Assembly: GCF_018785315.1 (NCBI RefSeq)
Contig: NZ_WQPN01000065.1
Location: 1-64,000, forward strand
Direction of reading: 5' to 3'
DNA: 64,000 nt
DNA from: Clostridium sp. MCC353
GTDB taxonomy: Bacteria > Bacillota > Clostridia > Lachnospirales > Lachnospiraceae
The position numbers and the translations under genes were made by a program. The notes under the pieces were generated by a model. That model saw only the letters and a list, made by a program, of their open reading frames with translations. It made no database searches and was not told the DNA's origin. Below, piece by piece: positions 62,853 through 64,000 of this stretch. The stretch's first letter is position 1. Each line of letters begins with the position of its first letter.

Positions 62853-62906
62853 TATTAATTTATTTAATTAAATAATAGCATACGATCTTTTTGCTTACAA
62901 TGTCAA
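62853..62906 (-). promoter_or_regulatory. Promoter and ROK-type operator of the second importer operon
   Basis: On the minus strand TTGACA (62901-62906) and TATGCT (62877-62882) are 18 bases apart. The 21 bases 62853-62873 match the palindrome at 49600-49620 at 18 positions and follow the -10 directly. The leader to the ATG is about 110 bases. Confidence 0.75.
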
Positions 62907-62981
62907 TTTTTACAAATTTTCCTCAATATTTTTAGTTATTTTAACTAATAATTTTAGGCTTTTTCCTTTAATTTTTGTAAC

Positions 62982-64000
62982 TCAATAACTGACTTTCAGC
63001 TCCTCCGGATATTTTTCCCGCAGCTCATCCGCGCACTCCTGCCGCCCGGTTTCCTCCAGACGCTTGCAGTAATCGGCCAGATAGCCCCTGCAATGGAACG
63101 GTCCTCCTTCCGCGATCACATTCCACATGGGATCTTCATGATAATGATAGATGTTGCTGAGCATGTTATCAGCCACCCACCTCTCCAGATACCAGGCCCC
63201 TTTCCAGCAGAGTTCCGGCATCGCTTCCGCCAGATTATGGGTTTCATGGGGGTCTTCTTTTACATTGAACAGCTCTTCTGCTTCCGTCAGATGGTAGCCG
63301 TCGTGATACGTGCGTATGTAAATATAATCGTCAAACCGGACGCTCCTCTGGCATACATGGGCGCACTGGCTTAAAACCAGATGGCTGCGCCCCCCGTCTT
63401 CACCGGTACGGATGCAGTCGGCAAAACTCTCTCCGTCATATGTTACCGGATTCGGCTTTCCAACTACCCGGTTGCAGGTAAATGGAGGGATATCTCCGAT
63501 CATATCCATGAGGGTGGGAAGCAGATCCAGATTATAATGGAAACCATGGGATTCCACATTTCCCGGACAGCCCGGCCATTTGATGATGAGAGGGATATGA
63601 GTGGTTATGTAATCCGCCTCCCCATGTTCGCAGTAGCTTCCCATCTCGCCTAAATCCTCGCCGTGGTCAGAACTGATGATGATGACGGTATCATCATAAA
63701 TTCCCTGCTCCTTTAATTTATCAAACAACATGCCCACATGCTTGTCCGCATACCAGATTCCGGTATCATATTCATCGATCATACGGCGGAAATCATCCAG
63801 ATTTTCCACCGTTCTGAGCTGCCTTGGCTCCGCCGGATTCGGAGTGCTGTTATATCCGGTCACTTCACAGGCGCTGTGCCCGCCCGGTTTCCGCTTTCTG
63901 TGGTATTCCAAAATCTCCTCCGTCATCCAGGGGTCAGGAAGGGGGTCCTGTTCAAATGGTTTCCCGTAATCCAGCGGGGTGCGGTATGGAATATGGGGAT
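62982..64000 (-). CDS. Sulfatase, C-terminal part (gene runs off the window)
   Basis: The frame is open from the right edge of the window (PHIPYRTPLDYGKPFEQDPL) through to the stop at 62982, so the 5' end and the C-x-P-x-R motif lie outside. The visible 339 residues include VIIISSDHGEDLGEMGSY, the metal-binding DHG block of sulfatases, and THIPLIIKWPG, IGDIPPF and EELFNVKEDPHETHNLAE, typical of the family C-terminal half. An internal ATG at 63926 is not a true start. It is the third sulfatase of the locus and lies upstream of the importer operon on the same strand. Confidence 0.9.
   Translation of the reverse strand, partial: PHIPYRTPLDYGKPFEQDPLPDPWMTEEILEYHRKRKPGGHSACEVTGYNSTPNPAEPRQLRTVENLDDFRRMIDEYDTGIWYADKHVGMLFDKLKEQGIYDDTVIIISSDHGEDLGEMGSYCEHGEADYITTHIPLIIKWPGCPGNVESHGFHYNLDLLPTLMDMIGDIPPFTCNRVVGKPNPVTYDGESFADCIRTGEDGGRSHLVLSQCAHVCQRSVRFDDYIYIRTYHDGYHLTEAEELFNVKEDPHETHNLAEAMPELCWKGAWYLERWVADNMLSNIYHYHEDPMWNVIAEGGPFHCRGYLADYCKRLEETGRQECADELREKYPEELKVSY

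Overview
The window looks like the chromosome of an anaerobic, glycan- and peptide-fermenting member of Clostridia, most likely a Lachnospiraceae relative of Hungatella, Lacrimispora or Enterocloster. This rests on gene content and protein style (two-domain Firmicutes GalT, Gx transporter and NusG domain II proteins, Opp-type importers, ROK regulators, GH3/sulfatase clusters), strong GGAGG ribosome binding sites and roughly 50% GC. No rRNA, tRNA, CRISPR array, phage or intact insertion sequence is visible.

Layout. (1) 0.3-7.6 kb: an operon for beta-fructoside use on the minus strand (GH32, CUT1-type sugar ABC importer, D-2-hydroxyacid dehydrogenase), with a CdaR/PucR-type regulator upstream. 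(2) 7.7-16.2 kb: mostly single housekeeping genes (EamA exporter, YitT, galT, Gx transporter, NusG-II protein, moeA, esterase), mixed with decayed fragments of an ATPase and a response regulator and with several repeats. (3) 16.7-27.6 kb: a seven-gene oligopeptide operon (OppBCDFA-like importer, M20 dipeptidase, PepC-type aminopeptidase) with a LysR regulator upstream. (4) 27.8-34.4 kb: PatB lyase followed by a soluble FAD / molybdopterin / four-cluster ferredoxin oxidoreductase operon, a 15-unit 20-bp tandem array and an M24 peptidase. (5) 34.4-40.1 kb: nested giant palindromes, an L,D-transpeptidase pair and metY. (6) 40.1-64 kb: a sulfated-glycan utilisation locus with three sulfatases, two GH3 enzymes, beta-phosphoglucomutase, a divergent phosphoglucose isomerase, two Gfo/Idh dehydrogenases paired with two TIM-barrel isomerases, a second Opp-type importer and two ROK regulators.

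How the glycan locus may work. Four promoters in region 6 carry the same AT-rich near-palindrome just downstream of the -10 box, so the operons probably form one ROK-controlled regulon. The NagZ-like GH3 has the Asp-His pair typical of GH3 phosphorylases and sits directly before beta-phosphoglucomutase. A route of desulfation, retaining phosphorolysis to beta-sugar-1-phosphate, conversion to the 6-phosphate and isomerisation would link these genes (inference).

The most unusual content is a family of 330-363 bp palindromic elements, called RE-1 here. There are three full copies and one half copy. Each lies directly after the stop codon of a gene and in the same orientation relative to that gene. 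Each has 74-78 bp self-complementary arms whose sequence differs between copies, around a conserved two-hairpin core ending in a T-run. Two further palindromic families (RE-2, RE-3) also lie at gene 3' ends.
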